From Bacillota bacterium (GTDB taxonomy: Bacteria > Bacillota > Clostridia > Lachnospirales > Lachnospiraceae): a DNA stretch of 64,000 nt. Each line of letters starts with the position of its first letter. The first letter of the stretch is position 1. Shown piece after piece: positions 1-8,756 of the stretch. Both the position numbers and the translations under genes were made by a program. Below the pieces are notes generated by a model. That model was not told the origin of the DNA and did not search any database. It was given only the letters and a program-made list of their open reading frames with translations. Where the stretch lies: contig JAEWQV010000034.1 of the NCBI GenBank assembly GCA_023399055.1, positions 124,001 through 188,000 on the forward strand, written 5' to 3'.

Positions 1-88
1 TCAGGGTAAGAATATATTAAGAACTGTTGATGGAACACAAGACCTTGAAGATGTATTTAAGGATATCATTGCAATTGTAGAAGCATAA
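1..88 (+). CDS. adk: Adenylate kinase, C-terminal end only (5' end outside window)
   Basis: The first 28 residues readable in this frame end in a pattern typical of the last helix of bacterial adenylate kinase (ILRTVDGTQDLEDVF, then a short tail and TAA at 86-88). The enzyme converts ATP plus AMP to two ADP in the cytosol. The gene lies 66 bases upstream of map, the usual secY-adk-map-infA order of Firmicute ribosomal clusters, which supports the call. Only the tail is visible, so the nucleotide-binding motifs cannot be checked. Confidence 0.85.
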   Translation, partial: QGKNILRTVDGTQDLEDVFKDIIAIVEA

Positions 89-154
89 GATATATAGGAA
101 ATAGTTTTATGATAAGCTTATATAGACGGGCTAGTAGAAAGGAAGTAATGTATT

Positions 155-904
155 ATGTCAATCATTATTAAATCAGAAAAGGAAATTCAGTTGATGCGAG
201 AATCTGGTAAGATTTTAGCAGCGGTGCTTCAAGAACTTCAAGCTATGGTGTGTCCGGGTATATCAACCCTGGATATTGATAGAAAATGTGCTGAGTTAAT
301 TAAAAAGAACAACTGCATTCCTTCCTTTCTTAATTATAATGGATTTCCTGCTTCTATTTGTCTCTCGATTAATGAAGAAGTAGTTCATGGTATTCCAAAT
401 AAAAATCGTATTCTAAAGAATGGTGATATCATCAGTCTGGATTGCGGTGTAATACATCAGGGATTCCATTCAGATGCTGCTAGAACAATTGCTGTTGGTG
501 AGATAACGAAGGAAGCTAGACGTTTAATTGATGTTACTCAGCAGAGCTTCTATGAAGGTATCAAATTTGCCAAAGAAGGCTGTCATTTACATGAAATTTC
601 CGAAGCAATCCAAACATACGTCGAAGCAAACGGCTATTCAATAGTTCGGGATTTGGTAGGGCATGGAATAGGAAGAAATCTTCATGAGGAGCCGCAAATA
701 CCAAATTTCAAACAAAAACGCAGAGGTCCGAAGTTAGAAGCGGGTATGGTGCTTGCAATCGAGCCTATGGTAAATGAGGGTCGATATGATGTATATTGGG
801 AAGATGATGACTGGACAGTCGTTTCAGCTGACGGATCACTTTCTGCTCATTATGAAAATACGGTTCTGATTACTAAGGGTGAGCCAGAGCTCTTTACGAT
901 ATAA
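155..904 (+). CDS. map: Methionine aminopeptidase, type I
   Basis: Removes the initiator methionine from nascent proteins in the cytosol. The 249-residue protein has the full set of pita-bread metal ligands: D96 (SLDCG), D107 (HSDAART), H170 (GHGIGRNLHEEP), E203 (AIEPM) and E234 (HYENT). Its length is normal for type Ia enzymes without an N-terminal extension. AAAGGAAG about ten bases before the ATG is a good ribosome-binding site. It sits between adk and the KOW-domain gene, as in many clostridia. Confidence 0.97.
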   Translation: MSIIIKSEKEIQLMRESGKILAAVLQELQAMVCPGISTLDIDRKCAELIKKNNCIPSFLNYNGFPASICLSINEEVVHGIPNKNRILKNGDIISLDCGVIHQGFHSDAARTIAVGEITKEARRLIDVTQQSFYEGIKFAKEGCHLHEISEAIQTYVEANGYSIVRDLVGHGIGRNLHEEPQIPNFKQKRRGPKLEAGMVLAIEPMVNEGRYDVYWEDDDWTVVSADGSLSAHYENTVLITKGEPELFTI

Positions 905-927
905 GCTTGTTTGAAAGGTTACCTTAT

Positions 928-1191
928 ATGATGAATGAGATTATCATTGGCTACTTTGCAAAAGCAAATAAAGGTCATGATACAGATAATTATTATGTAA
1001 TAATTCAGGAAGATAACGAATATGTATATTTAGTGGACGGTAGAATTAGAACTCTCGAACGCCCTAAAAAGAAAAAAAAGAAACATGTTAGTATACTTCC
1101 GGAATATGATCAAAGTATTTTAAATAAAGTAAAAAACTCTTCCATTAAGAATGAAGAGATAAAAAGAGCAATAAAGTTGTTGAAATGTTAA
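928..1191 (+). CDS. KOW-domain RNA-binding protein (L14e/L27e-like)
   Basis: Small basic protein of 87 residues. The N-terminal part (EIIIGYFAKANKGHD, then NYYVIIQED and YVYLVDGRIRTLERP) matches the KOW/L14e-like proteins commonly found between map and infA in clostridia. A run of six lysines follows near residues 49-54. It is presumed to bind ribosomal or other RNA; no specific function is established. The frame is open from a TTG at 907, but GAAAGG at 913-918 is correctly spaced for ATG 928 (or 931), so the shorter start is preferred. Confidence 0.8.
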   Translation: MMNEIIIGYFAKANKGHDTDNYYVIIQEDNEYVYLVDGRIRTLERPKKKKKKHVSILPEYDQSILNKVKNSSIKNEEIKRAIKLLKC

Positions 1192-1212
1192 GAATATGTT
1201 AGGAGGCTGTAA

Positions 1213-1431
1213 ATGTCAAAGACCGATGTAGTTGAAATTGAAGGTACTGTAATTGAGAAATTACCAAATGCAATGTTTCAGGTTGAGCTTGAAAATGGAC
1301 ATAAGGTATTAGCACACATCAGTGGAAAACTTCGTATGAATTTCATTAAAATTGTACCAGGAGATAAGGTTACTCTTGAACTCTCACCTTATGATTTATC
1401 AAAGGGTAGAATTATCTGGAGAGATAAGTAA
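1213..1431 (+). CDS. infA: Translation initiation factor IF-1
   Basis: A 72-residue single OB-fold protein with the IF-1 signature (EGTVIEKLPNAMFQVELENG, then HISGKLRMN and IRI-like strands ending GRIIWRDK). IF-1 binds the ribosomal A site during initiation. AGGAGG at 1201-1206 precedes the ATG. Length and position (map-KOW-infA-rpmJ) are typical. Confidence 0.97.
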   Translation: MSKTDVVEIEGTVIEKLPNAMFQVELENGHKVLAHISGKLRMNFIKIVPGDKVTLELSPYDLSKGRIIWRDK

Positions 1432-1455
1432 TTTAGTTTTATAAGAGATATAAAT

Positions 1456-1480
1456 AATGAATGTAATAATTCATTTTTTA
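1456..1480 (+). terminator. Putative weak terminator after infA
   Basis: AATGAAT (1456-1462) pairs with ATTCATT (1469-1475) around a six-base loop and runs into TTTTTT. The stem is short and AT-only, so termination is probably partial. A promoter-like sequence lies about 100 bases downstream. Confidence 0.5.
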
Positions 1481-1572
1481 TAAAATTTTGTGGGATTATA
1501 TACTAATCCTAACAAAAAATGGACAAGATATTGTTTAACTTGTATCTTGTTGGAAATACTTTAAAATATTGC

Positions 1573-1601
1573 TTGCTATTATACTTTTGCGGTGATATAA
1601 T
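1573..1601 (+). promoter_or_regulatory. Predicted sigma-A promoter upstream of rpmJ
   Basis: TTGCTA (1573-1578), a 17-base spacer and TATAAT (1596-1601). It lies 35 bases before the GTG of rpmJ. A hairpin (ACAAGATA 1523-1530 with TATCTTGT 1543-1550) lies just upstream. Predicted from consensus only. Confidence 0.6.
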
Positions 1602-1635
1602 AGTAAACGGACTTTTTTGAAAGGGGTGAATTACT

Positions 1636-1749
1636 GTGAAAGTAAGGTCATCAGTAAAACCGATTTGCGAAAAATGCAAAATCATTAAGAGAAAGGGCGC
1701 GATCAGAGTTATCTGTGAGAACCCTAAACACAAACAAAGACAAGGCTAA
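1636..1749 (+). CDS. rpmJ: 50S ribosomal protein L36
   Basis: 37 residues starting at a GTG codon: [20 protein letters not shown] followed by [17 protein letters not shown]. The zinc-ribbon residues C11, C14, C27 and H32 (CxxC, C, H pattern) are all present, so this is the zinc-binding C+ type. AAAGGGGTG at 1620-1627 is the ribosome-binding site. The length is standard. It follows infA and precedes rpsM, as in most Firmicutes. Confidence 0.96.
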
Positions 1750-2089
1750 TTACAATAGTTCGAGTACCTCAAAGACTCGTTATTGTTTTATATATGATTA
1801 TTCTGTATCCCGTACTACATATTAATGTATCCGGTTTTTCAGAATACTTATAGTTCTTGCTTTTTGTGTTACAATCTTTCTGCCAGATAGGCAGAACATT
1901 GTGATATTGTGGGCAGTCACCCGGTTTATCTAGACCGTGATGAGTCTGTCTTAAGAACCGTGCCGTCATCATGGAGTCTTTGCTACAAGCAGATTGTCTT
2001 GTGGTCACAATTTAAAGCGGCTGAGGTAATGTGTGACTTAAGTCCACATTACAGATTAAAACAAATTTTTTTGGAGGTGTAAAAAACAC
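1750..2089 (+). other. Structured 340-base spacer / candidate leader of rpsM
   Basis: There is no gene here, but several inverted repeats are visible on the sense strand. CTGCC/GGCAG (near 1880-1893) comes first. CCGTGATGA (1935-1943) pairs with TCATCATGG (1966-1974, one G-U). GTAATGTG (2026-2033) pairs with CACATTAC (2045-2052) around a loop that contains the palindrome GACTTAAGTC (2035-2044). The last stem ends 20 bases before the GGAGGTG ribosome-binding site of rpsM. An autoregulatory ribosomal-protein leader is plausible; no known family was recognised. Confidence 0.4.
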
Positions 2090-2458
2090 ATGGCTCGTAT
2101 CAGTGGTGTAGATTTACCAAGAGAGAAACGTGTAGAAATCGGTCTTACCTATATTTATGGTATCGGTAGAGTAAGCTCGAATCGCATTCTTGCTGCAGCT
2201 AATGTTAATCCTGACACTCGTGTTAGAGATTTAACAGATGAAGAAGTAGGCAGAATTCGTGATGAAATTGATGCAAACCATCAGGTTGAAGGTGATTTAA
2301 GAAGAGAAATCGCTCTTAACATTAAGAGACTACAGGAAATTGGATGCTACAGAGGAATCCGTCATAGAAAGGGACTTCCGGTTCGTGGTCAGAAGACAAA
2401 GACTAACGCTAGAACAAGAAAAGGACCTAGAAGAACTGTTGCTAACAAGAAGAAGTAA
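2090..2458 (+). CDS. rpsM: 30S ribosomal protein S13
   Basis: 122 residues, beginning MARISGVDLPREKRVEIGLT with the helix-two-turn-helix core (YGIGRVSSNRIL) and the basic tail RGQKTKTNARTRKGPRR typical of S13. S13 sits in the head of the small subunit and contacts the P-site tRNA. A strong GGAGGTG site precedes the ATG. It heads the rpsM-rpsK-rpsD-rpoA-rplQ segment and is preceded by an unusually long structured spacer. Confidence 0.98.
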   Translation: MARISGVDLPREKRVEIGLTYIYGIGRVSSNRILAAANVNPDTRVRDLTDEEVGRIRDEIDANHQVEGDLRREIALNIKRLQEIGCYRGIRHRKGLPVRGQKTKTNARTRKGPRRTVANKKK

Positions 2459-2502
2459 TTCTAGTCGAAAGAGTTAGTATTTGATAATTAAAATGATCAC
2501 AA

Positions 2503-2533
2503 ACAAGATGAAACGACAAGTCGTTTCACTTGT
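2503..2533 (+). other. Hairpin in the rpsM-rpsK spacer
   Basis: GAAACGAC (2510-2517) and GTCGTTTC (2520-2527) form an eight-base stem with a two-base loop, flanked by CAAG/CTTG. No T-run follows. A palindrome TCAATTGA occurs twice nearby (2556-2563 and 2572-2579). Possibly an mRNA processing or regulatory structure; the function is unknown. Confidence 0.4.
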
Positions 2534-2606
2534 CACGAATTAAAAAAGTAGAAAGTCAATTGAAGATTAAATCAATTGATAATAATCCAATAGGAGGGTT
2601 TGTTCG

Positions 2607-3011
2607 ATGGCTAAGAAGATAGCAACATCAGCTAAAAAAGTGACTAAAAAACGTGTGAAAAAGAATGTCGATCGTGGACAGGCACACATTCAGTCATCTT
2701 TTAACAATACAATTGTTACGCTGACAGATTCCGAAGGCAACGCACTTTCTTGGGCAAGTGCCGGCGGATTAGGTTTCAGAGGTTCCAGAAAGTCAACTGC
2801 ATATGCAGCACAGATGGCAGCTGAAACAGCAGCAAAGGCAGCATTAGTACATGGTTTAAAAACCGTTGAGGTTATGGTTAAAGGACCTGGCCAGGGTCGT
2901 GAAGCAGCAATTCGTGCACTTCAGGCTTGCGGTATTGAAGTAACAAGTATCAAGGATGTAACTCCGGTTCCACATAACGGATGTCGTCCTCCAAAACGCA
3001 GAAGAGTCTAA
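2607..3011 (+). CDS. rpsK: 30S ribosomal protein S11
   Basis: 134 residues with the S11 core (HIQSSFNNTIVTLTDSEGNA, WASAGGLGFRGSRKSTAYAA) and the C-terminal VTPVPHNGCRPPKRRRV that contacts 16S rRNA near the E site. The lysine-rich N-terminus is normal. GGAGGG precedes the ATG. Part of the alpha operon with rpsM, rpsD, rpoA and rplQ. Confidence 0.98.
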   Translation: MAKKIATSAKKVTKKRVKKNVDRGQAHIQSSFNNTIVTLTDSEGNALSWASAGGLGFRGSRKSTAYAAQMAAETAAKAALVHGLKTVEVMVKGPGQGREAAIRALQACGIEVTSIKDVTPVPHNGCRPPKRRRV

Positions 3012-3029
3012 TTAAGGAGGTATATTACG

Positions 3030-3626
3030 ATGGCAAGAGATATGAGTCCAGTTTTAAAAAGATGTAGATCACTTGGTCTGGAACCTGCTTACTTAGGAAT
3101 CGATAAGAAATCTAACAGATCATTTTCAAGAGCAGGCAAGAAAGTAAGTGAATACGGTGCACAATTAAGAGAAAAGCAAAAGGCTAAGTTCATTTACGGT
3201 ATGTTAGAACAGCCTTTCAGAAACTTATTTGCACGTGCGAAGAAGATGAAGGGTGCTACAACAGGTGAAAACCTGATGACACTTTTAGAGTTAAGACTTG
3301 ATAATGTTATGTTCCGTATGGGATATGGCAGAACAAGAAAAGAAGCTAGACAGATTGTTGATCACAAGCACGTTTTAGTTAACGGCAAATGTGTTAACAT
3401 TCCATCCTATACATTAAAGGCTGGAGATAAGATCGAAATCAAAGAGAAATTCAAAAATACACAGAGATATAAGGATGTCTTTGAGGTTACTGACGGTAGA
3501 ACCGTACCTGCTTGGCTTGAAGCTAGCCATGAAGCATTTACAGGCACTGTAAAGGAACTTCCTACAAGAGACCAGATTGATGTTCCGGTAAATGAAGTGT
3601 TAATTGTCGAGTTGTACTCCAAATAA
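3030..3626 (+). CDS. rpsD: 30S ribosomal protein S4
   Basis: 198 residues. The S4 RNA-binding domain is at about residues 87-150 (TLLELRLDNVMFRMGYGRTR, then QIVDHKHVLVNGK). S4 nucleates 16S rRNA folding and in many bacteria represses its own operon. The N-terminus (MARDMSPVLKRCRSLGL) lacks the zinc-binding cysteine cluster of some S4 proteins: only one cysteine is near the start. AAGGAGG precedes the ATG, 18 bases after rpsK. Confidence 0.98.
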   Translation: MARDMSPVLKRCRSLGLEPAYLGIDKKSNRSFSRAGKKVSEYGAQLREKQKAKFIYGMLEQPFRNLFARAKKMKGATTGENLMTLLELRLDNVMFRMGYGRTRKEARQIVDHKHVLVNGKCVNIPSYTLKAGDKIEIKEKFKNTQRYKDVFEVTDGRTVPAWLEASHEAFTGTVKELPTRDQIDVPVNEVLIVELYSK

Positions 3627-3668
3627 TAACGAAAAGCAACTCAAAATACCCAGAAGGAGGGTCCTGTT

Positions 3669-4628
3669 GTGTTTGATTTTGAAAAACCCAAAATAGAGAT
3701 TGCAGAAATTTCCGAAGATAAAAAGTTTGGACGTTTTGTGGTAGAACCTCTGGAAAGAGGATATGGTACAACCTTAGGTAATTCTCTTAGAAGAATTATG
3801 CTTTCATCATTACCGGGTTCTGCCGTAAGTCAAATTAAGATTGACGGTGTTGTTCATGAATTCAGCGTGGTTCCAGGAGTTAAGGAAGACGTTACTGAAA
3901 TTATCATGAACATAAAAAGCTTAGCAATCAAGAACACAAGCGATACGAGTGAGCCTAAAACTGCATATATTGAGGCTGAAGGCGAAGTTGTAGTGACAGC
4001 AGGGGATATACAAGCTGACCCGGATATCGAGATACTAAATCCTGATCAAGTAATAGCTACCTTATGTGGTGGTCCAGATAGTAGACTCTATATGGAGTTA
4101 ACTATCACCAACGGAAGAGGTTATGTAAGCGCTGATAAGAACAAGAATGATGATCTGCCAATTGGTGTTATTCCAATCGACTCCATCTACACTCCTGTTG
4201 AGCGTGTTAACCTCATGGTTGAAAACACCCGTGTAGGTCAGATTACTGACTTTGATAAGCTGACCCTGGATGTGTATACCAACGGAACTCTCATCCCAGA
4301 TGAAGCAGTAAGCTTGGCAGCAAAGGTTTTAAGTGAGCATCTTAATTCCTTTATTGATTTGTCCGAACATGCAAAGACCGCTGAAATTATGGTTGAGAAG
4401 GAAGACAATGAGAAAGAAAAGGTTCTTGAGATGAACATTGACGAACTGGAGTTATCCGTTCGTAGCTATAACTGCCTCAAGAGAGCAGGAATTAATACGG
4501 TAGAAGAGCTGACTAACAAGACTGCAGAAGACATGATGAAAGTTAGAAATCTTGGCCGTAAGTCTTTAGAGGAAGTACTTGCAAAACTGAAAGAGCTTGG
4601 TTTATCTTTAAACGCAAGCGATGATTAA
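3669..4628 (+). CDS. rpoA: DNA-directed RNA polymerase subunit alpha
   Basis: 319 residues. The N-terminal assembly domain (PLERGYGTTLGNSLRRIMLS) spans about 1-230. A linker leads to the C-terminal domain, which binds UP elements and activators (INTVEELTNKTAEDMMKVRN, then LGRKSLEEVL). The start is a GTG with AGGAGGG eight bases upstream. It lies between rpsD and rplQ, the invariant order in Firmicutes. Confidence 0.98.
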   Translation: MFDFEKPKIEIAEISEDKKFGRFVVEPLERGYGTTLGNSLRRIMLSSLPGSAVSQIKIDGVVHEFSVVPGVKEDVTEIIMNIKSLAIKNTSDTSEPKTAYIEAEGEVVVTAGDIQADPDIEILNPDQVIATLCGGPDSRLYMELTITNGRGYVSADKNKNDDLPIGVIPIDSIYTPVERVNLMVENTRVGQITDFDKLTLDVYTNGTLIPDEAVSLAAKVLSEHLNSFIDLSEHAKTAEIMVEKEDNEKEKVLEMNIDELELSVRSYNCLKRAGINTVEELTNKTAEDMMKVRNLGRKSLEEVLAKLKELGLSLNASDD

Positions 4629-4660
4629 TATATATAGTATGATTCAAAGGAGGGAAACAA

Positions 4661-5197
4661 ATGGCAGGTTATAGAAAACTTGGAAGAACCTCAAGCCAAA
4701 GAAAAGCGCTTCTTAGAAACCAAGTAACAAACTTACTATACAATGGTAAAATTGTTACAACAGAAGCTAAGGCGAAAGAAATCCGTGGCATTGCTGAAGG
4801 CATGATCGCACTTGCTGTTAAGGAAAGAGACAACTATGAAACTGTTGAAGTAACAGCTAAAGTTGCTCGTAAAGATAAAGATGGTAAGAGAGTGAAAGAA
4901 GTTGTAAATGGTAAAAAGGTTACTGTTTTCGATGAAGTAAAGAAGACTATTAAGAAAGATAAGGCTTCTAGAGTTCACGCAAGAAGACAGATGATGAAAT
5001 TCCTTTATCCTGTTACCGAAGTTCCAAAGGAGAACGCTGGTAAGAAGAGAAATACCAAGGAAATCAACTTATCCGATAAGTTATTTGATGAGATCGCACC
5101 TAAGTACTCAAATCGTAACGGTGGTTATACAAGAATCGTTAAGATTGGTCCTCGTAAGGGCGATGCAGCGATGGAAGTATTAATCGAGTTAGTATAA
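4661..5197 (+). CDS. rplQ: 50S ribosomal protein L17 (with internal insertion)
   Basis: 178 residues. The N-terminal half (MAGYRKLGRTSSQRKALLRN, then TTEAKAKEIRGIAE) and the C-terminal half (SDKLFDEIAPKYSNRNGGYT, RIVKIGPRKGDAAMEVLIEL) are canonical L17. Between them, at about residues 58-100, is a lysine-rich insertion (for example VARKDKDGKRVKEVVNGKKV). It makes the protein about 50 residues longer than the E. coli homologue. Such inserts are known from related clostridia. The gene ends at a strong terminator. Confidence 0.96.
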   Translation: MAGYRKLGRTSSQRKALLRNQVTNLLYNGKIVTTEAKAKEIRGIAEGMIALAVKERDNYETVEVTAKVARKDKDGKRVKEVVNGKKVTVFDEVKKTIKKDKASRVHARRQMMKFLYPVTEVPKENAGKKRNTKEINLSDKLFDEIAPKYSNRNGGYTRIVKIGPRKGDAAMEVLIELV

Positions 5198-5223
5198 TCG
5201 TTAATATTTAATGCTTAATAATG

Positions 5224-5250
5224 AGCGCTACCTGATGGTAGCGCTTTTTG
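5224..5250 (+). terminator. Rho-independent terminator of the rplQ operon
   Basis: AGCGCTACC (5224-5232), loop TGAT, GGTAGCGCT (5237-5245), then TTTTT. A perfect nine-base GC-rich stem 27 bases after the rplQ stop. Confidence 0.95.
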
Positions 5251-5286
5251 TATGTAAACAAATACTTAGGAAAGATATTGTAACTA

Positions 5287-5336
5287 AGATGCAAGCGTTA
5301 GATGCCGTAAGATGCGTTAGAAGCCGTTAGATGCAA
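5287..5336 (+). repeat. Short degenerate tandem repeat
   Basis: GTTAGATGC-like units repeat four to five times with small changes (AAGATGC, GTTAGATGCC, GTAAGATGC, GTTAGAAGCC, GTTAGATGC). The spacer between rplQ and the next gene holds nothing else except a promoter. Confidence 0.6.
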
Positions 5337-5413
5337 GAACTATATAGCGACATATTTCAGCATAGCAACTAACAATATATAACATAATAAGGTAATAAAT
5401 AGCAAAATAATTG

Positions 5414-5442
5414 TTGCATTGTTAAACTTTTCATAATAATAT
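5414..5442 (+). promoter_or_regulatory. Predicted promoter of the Ig-like repeat protein gene
   Basis: TTGCAT (5414-5419), 17-base spacer, TAATAT (5437-5442), 76 bases before the chosen start codon. Consensus match only. Confidence 0.5.
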
Positions 5443-5518
5443 ATATGTACCATGTAAAAAAGTGGTGATAATGCGTATACACCATTTAGGGGATGGACAA
5501 AATTCTGGGAGGATATTT

Positions 5519-8500
5519 ATGAAAAGGCTGGGTAAAGGATTTATCACAGTATTATTAGTTATGCTTATGCTAGTTCTGGGTAGTTCAAGCGCATATGCGA
5601 AGGAAAGCAATGAAAAAGGGAATTCCGATAATAATGGTAAAGGAAATGATAAGAAAACAATTGAAGTATTAATTAATAATGTATCAAAGGATACAGTACT
5701 TACTGTAAATGAAACATTCAAGTTTGAAGCAAAAGTTAAGTATTCAAAGAATATAAAAGAAAAGGACAAGGATGGAATTGTACGTTGGGAGCTATCAAAG
5801 GATAAGGCAGGTGTAAATACCATTGGTATTGACGGTAGTGTATCACCAACCAAAGAAGGTTCTTTTAAGTTACGAGCTCTATATTTTGAGTCAGAAAAGA
5901 CATATAAAAATTGGCTCAAAAAGCAAAATGATAATTTAATTATAGCAGCAAGTGACTGGGAGAAAATAAACGTTCAGAAGGAAGAAGTTGAGTACACAAG
6001 CCCTACAGTAACGTTAATTGGAAATGATGTAATGTTTGTACAATTGGGTGAACATTTCATTGATCCAGGTGCAACGGCTTATGATACTATTGATGGAGAT
6101 ATAAGTGAAAAGATTACCGTTAATGGTGGCGATATATATTCTGATGTTCCTAGCGAGCATTATGTATATTATGAAGTACAGAATGCTGCAGGTTACTATC
6201 AATCCGCAATAAGATTAGTTGTAGTAGCAGATTTGGCAGATTCACAATCACCGGCAATCAAATTAAACTTTATTAGTATTGAAGCAGTCCTAGGAATGAT
6301 ATCAAACTTGGATTATGGAACTGCATGGGATTATGAAGATGGTAATATTACTAATAGCATTGTTATCGCTGGTGATGAAGTTGATTTTAATAAAGCTGGA
6401 AGATATGATGTTATTTTAAGAGCCACTGATAGTAATGGTAATACCACAGAGAAGTCAGTTATAGTGGTTATACAAGATCCAGATAATCCCAAGGACTATA
6501 TAGCACCTGAGCTTGTTATACATGGTTCTATCACTTACTATATGAGCGTTGGTGATACCTTTGTAGAAGAAGGTTATTATTGCTACGATAACTTTGATAC
6601 GGATATCATGGATAAAGTTGTTATAAATAGCAATGTGGATGCAACTAAACCCGGAACCTATCAAATAACCTATGATGTAACTGATGCAGCTGGTAATGTA
6701 GCTGAACAGGCAGTAAGGACAGTCATAGTTGGTGATTATAAGGAACCCGTTATAACTCTTAATGGTGATCCGATTGTTTTTATTACAGAAGGTGAGGTTT
6801 ATGAGGAATTAGGTGCTACAGCAATTGATAACGTAGATGGTGATATTACAGACTTAATATCAATTATAAAGGATGTTGAACCTATATATCCTGGTCGATA
6901 TGCTATCACTTATACCGTGACGGATTCCGCAGGAAATTCTTCCACGCTATTTCGAACGTTGATAGTTACGGAAGAAAATTCTATACCAGAACCAGTGATT
7001 AATATTGATGGATATGAGTGGGTATTTGTTAACCTTGGTACTTCTTATCAGGAGATTGGTGCATTCGCATTTGATAAATTTGATGGAAATATTTCGGATA
7101 AGGTGATTGTCGGCGGTGATGTAATAAATCCAAACAAAGAAGGAATTTACTATGTTACTTATGATGTAGTTAATAGTGCTGGTCTAAGCGCTGAACAGAT
7201 TACAAGGAAAGTAATTGTTATTGATTGGATGAATCCAATTGATTACGTAGAACCCGATATTACCTTAAATGGTGACCGTTGGATGGTTTTAGCACTTGGT
7301 TCAGATTATATAGATCCAGGTTTTAGTGCATATGATGCAGTGGACGGAGATCTTACAGGTAATGTTACCATCCAAGGAAATGTTGATACGAATAAAATAG
7401 GAACCTATAGGATCTATTACAGTGTTGAGGATGCAGCGGGAAATGTAGCACAGGTCTTTAGAACAGTAAGCGTAGAGGATAGATCCCTACCGGTTATCAC
7501 ATTAAATGACGATCCAATTATATTCATAAATCAAGGTGACCCATATGTTGAACTGGGTGCTACAGCGGTTGATGAGCTAGATGGTGACCTATCTGATTCC
7601 ATTAAGATAACAAGTGACGTTGATATAACTTCGGCAGGTCAATATCATGTTATGTATGATGTGACTGATTCCTATGGTAATAATAGTACGATAGTTCGAA
7701 CTGTAATTGTTTGTGACGAATACTATCCGACTGCACCTATCCTTGCTCTGAATGGATATTACTACGAGTTTGTAAATGTCGGCAGCGAATATTTTGAAAA
7801 AGGTATAATAGCATATGATAGGAAGGATGGCAATATTTCAGATCGTGTTATTATAGGTGGAGATATTGTTGATAGTAATAAAGTGGGCATCTATTACGTA
7901 ACATATGATGTTGCTAATAGTGCAGGGGTAAGTGCAGTGCAATTTCACAGGAAGGTTATTGTAATTGATTGGAGTAATCCAATTGATTATGATAATCCTA
8001 GCATTTCTTTAAACGGTGATCATGGAATCAATATAAAACTCGGAGAAGAGTTTATAGATCCTGGTTTTACCGCATTCGATGAGGTAGATGGAGACATAAC
8101 CAGCAATGTAACTGTTGGAGGAAGTGTTGACACAACAGTTGCGGGATTATATGAAATAACATATAGCGTGCAAGATGCAGCCGGAAATCGTACCAAAGTA
8201 ACAAGAAATGTATATGTAGAGGCTGAAGTGCCTATTACCAATGTATCACTTAATGGTTCCTATGTAATGTATGTTAATATGAATGAGGGATTTGTTGATC
8301 CTGGTGTTACCTTAGTAGTTGATGGAGTAGACTTAACTTCACAAATTATTGTAAATGGTAGCGTAGATACAACTCAACCAGGTCAATACCAAATTGTTTA
8401 TGAGAATTCTCATTTATTTGATGGACATTTCTATGACCTACAAAGAATAGTAGTAGTAATAGAGCCAGGTGCTCCTTTAGCTCCAATTTTAACGGTTGAA

Positions 8501-8728
8501 AATGGATGGTATGGAATTATAGTAGAGGTTGGAACAGAAATATGGATGCCTCAAGTATATGCATATGATGAAGTTGAAGGAGATATTTCAAGTAGAATTG
8601 TAACCAGTGGAGATATAGTAGATTTTAATACAGTTGGGATCTATGAAATAATGTATACTGTTACAGACAAAGATGGTTTAGTAAGTACCATTACTTTTAC
8701 TGTTAAGGTAGTGGAAGATTTTGAATAA
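5519..8728 (+). CDS. Large secreted protein of eleven DUF5011/Ig-like repeats
   Basis: 1069 residues from the ATG at 5519, which follows GGGAGGA. The frame is open further upstream, but this start gives a clean signal peptide (MKRLGKGFITVLLVMLMLVL then GSSSAYA). After a charged linker and a first domain (about 35-160) come about eleven repeats of roughly 83 residues. They have the DUF5011 pattern: hydrophobic ITLNGD strand, DPGATAYD, DGDIT, then YxITYxVTDxAGN and RTVIV. No LPXTG motif, SLH domain or C-terminal membrane helix is seen, so it is probably exported and loosely held or released. No catalytic domain is visible. It stands alone between rplQ and ecfA1 with its own promoter and terminator. 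An adhesion or wall-matrix role is inference. Confidence 0.85.
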   Translation: MKRLGKGFITVLLVMLMLVLGSSSAYAKESNEKGNSDNNGKGNDKKTIEVLINNVSKDTVLTVNETFKFEAKVKYSKNIKEKDKDGIVRWELSKDKAGVNTIGIDGSVSPTKEGSFKLRALYFESEKTYKNWLKKQNDNLIIAASDWEKINVQKEEVEYTSPTVTLIGNDVMFVQLGEHFIDPGATAYDTIDGDISEKITVNGGDIYSDVPSEHYVYYEVQNAAGYYQSAIRLVVVADLADSQSPAIKLNFISIEAVLGMISNLDYGTAWDYEDGNITNSIVIAGDEVDFNKAGRYDVILRATDSNGNTTEKSVIVVIQDPDNPKDYIAPELVIHGSITYYMSVGDTFVEEGYYCYDNFDTDIMDKVVINSNVDATKPGTYQITYDVTDAAGNVAEQAVRTVIVGDYKEPVITLNGDPIVFITEGEVYEELGATAIDNVDGDITDLISIIKDVEPIYPGRYAITYTVTDSAGNSSTLFRTLIVTEENSIPEPVINIDGYEWVFVNLGTSYQEIGAFAFDKFDGNISDKVIVGGDVINPNKEGIYYVTYDVVNSAGLSAEQITRKVIVIDWMNPIDYVEPDITLNGDRWMVLALGSDYIDPGFSAYDAVDGDLTGNVTIQGNVDTNKIGTYRIYYSVEDAAGNVAQVFRTVSVEDRSLPVITLNDDPIIFINQGDPYVELGATAVDELDGDLSDSIKITSDVDITSAGQYHVMYDVTDSYGNNSTIVRTVIVCDEYYPTAPILALNGYYYEFVNVGSEYFEKGIIAYDRKDGNISDRVIIGGDIVDSNKVGIYYVTYDVANSAGVSAVQFHRKVIVIDWSNPIDYDNPSISLNGDHGINIKLGEEFIDPGFTAFDEVDGDITSNVTVGGSVDTTVAGLYEITYSVQDAAGNRTKVTRNVYVEAEVPITNVSLNGSYVMYVNMNEGFVDPGVTLVVDGVDLTSQIIVNGSVDTTQPGQYQIVYENSHLFDGHFYDLQRIVVVIEPGAPLAPILTVENGWYGIIVEVGTEIWMPQVYAYDEVEGDISSRIVTSGDIVDFNTVGIYEIMYTVTDKDGLVSTITFTVKVVEDFE

Positions 8729-8756
8729 AAAAATATTGTAAATTAATAATATAAAA

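Noticed and set aside
1935..1974. A GTGATGAG string in the rpsM leader resembling a hammerhead ribozyme core
   Set aside because: The invariant CUGAUGA and the GAAA plus cleavage-site elements are not present in the correct order.
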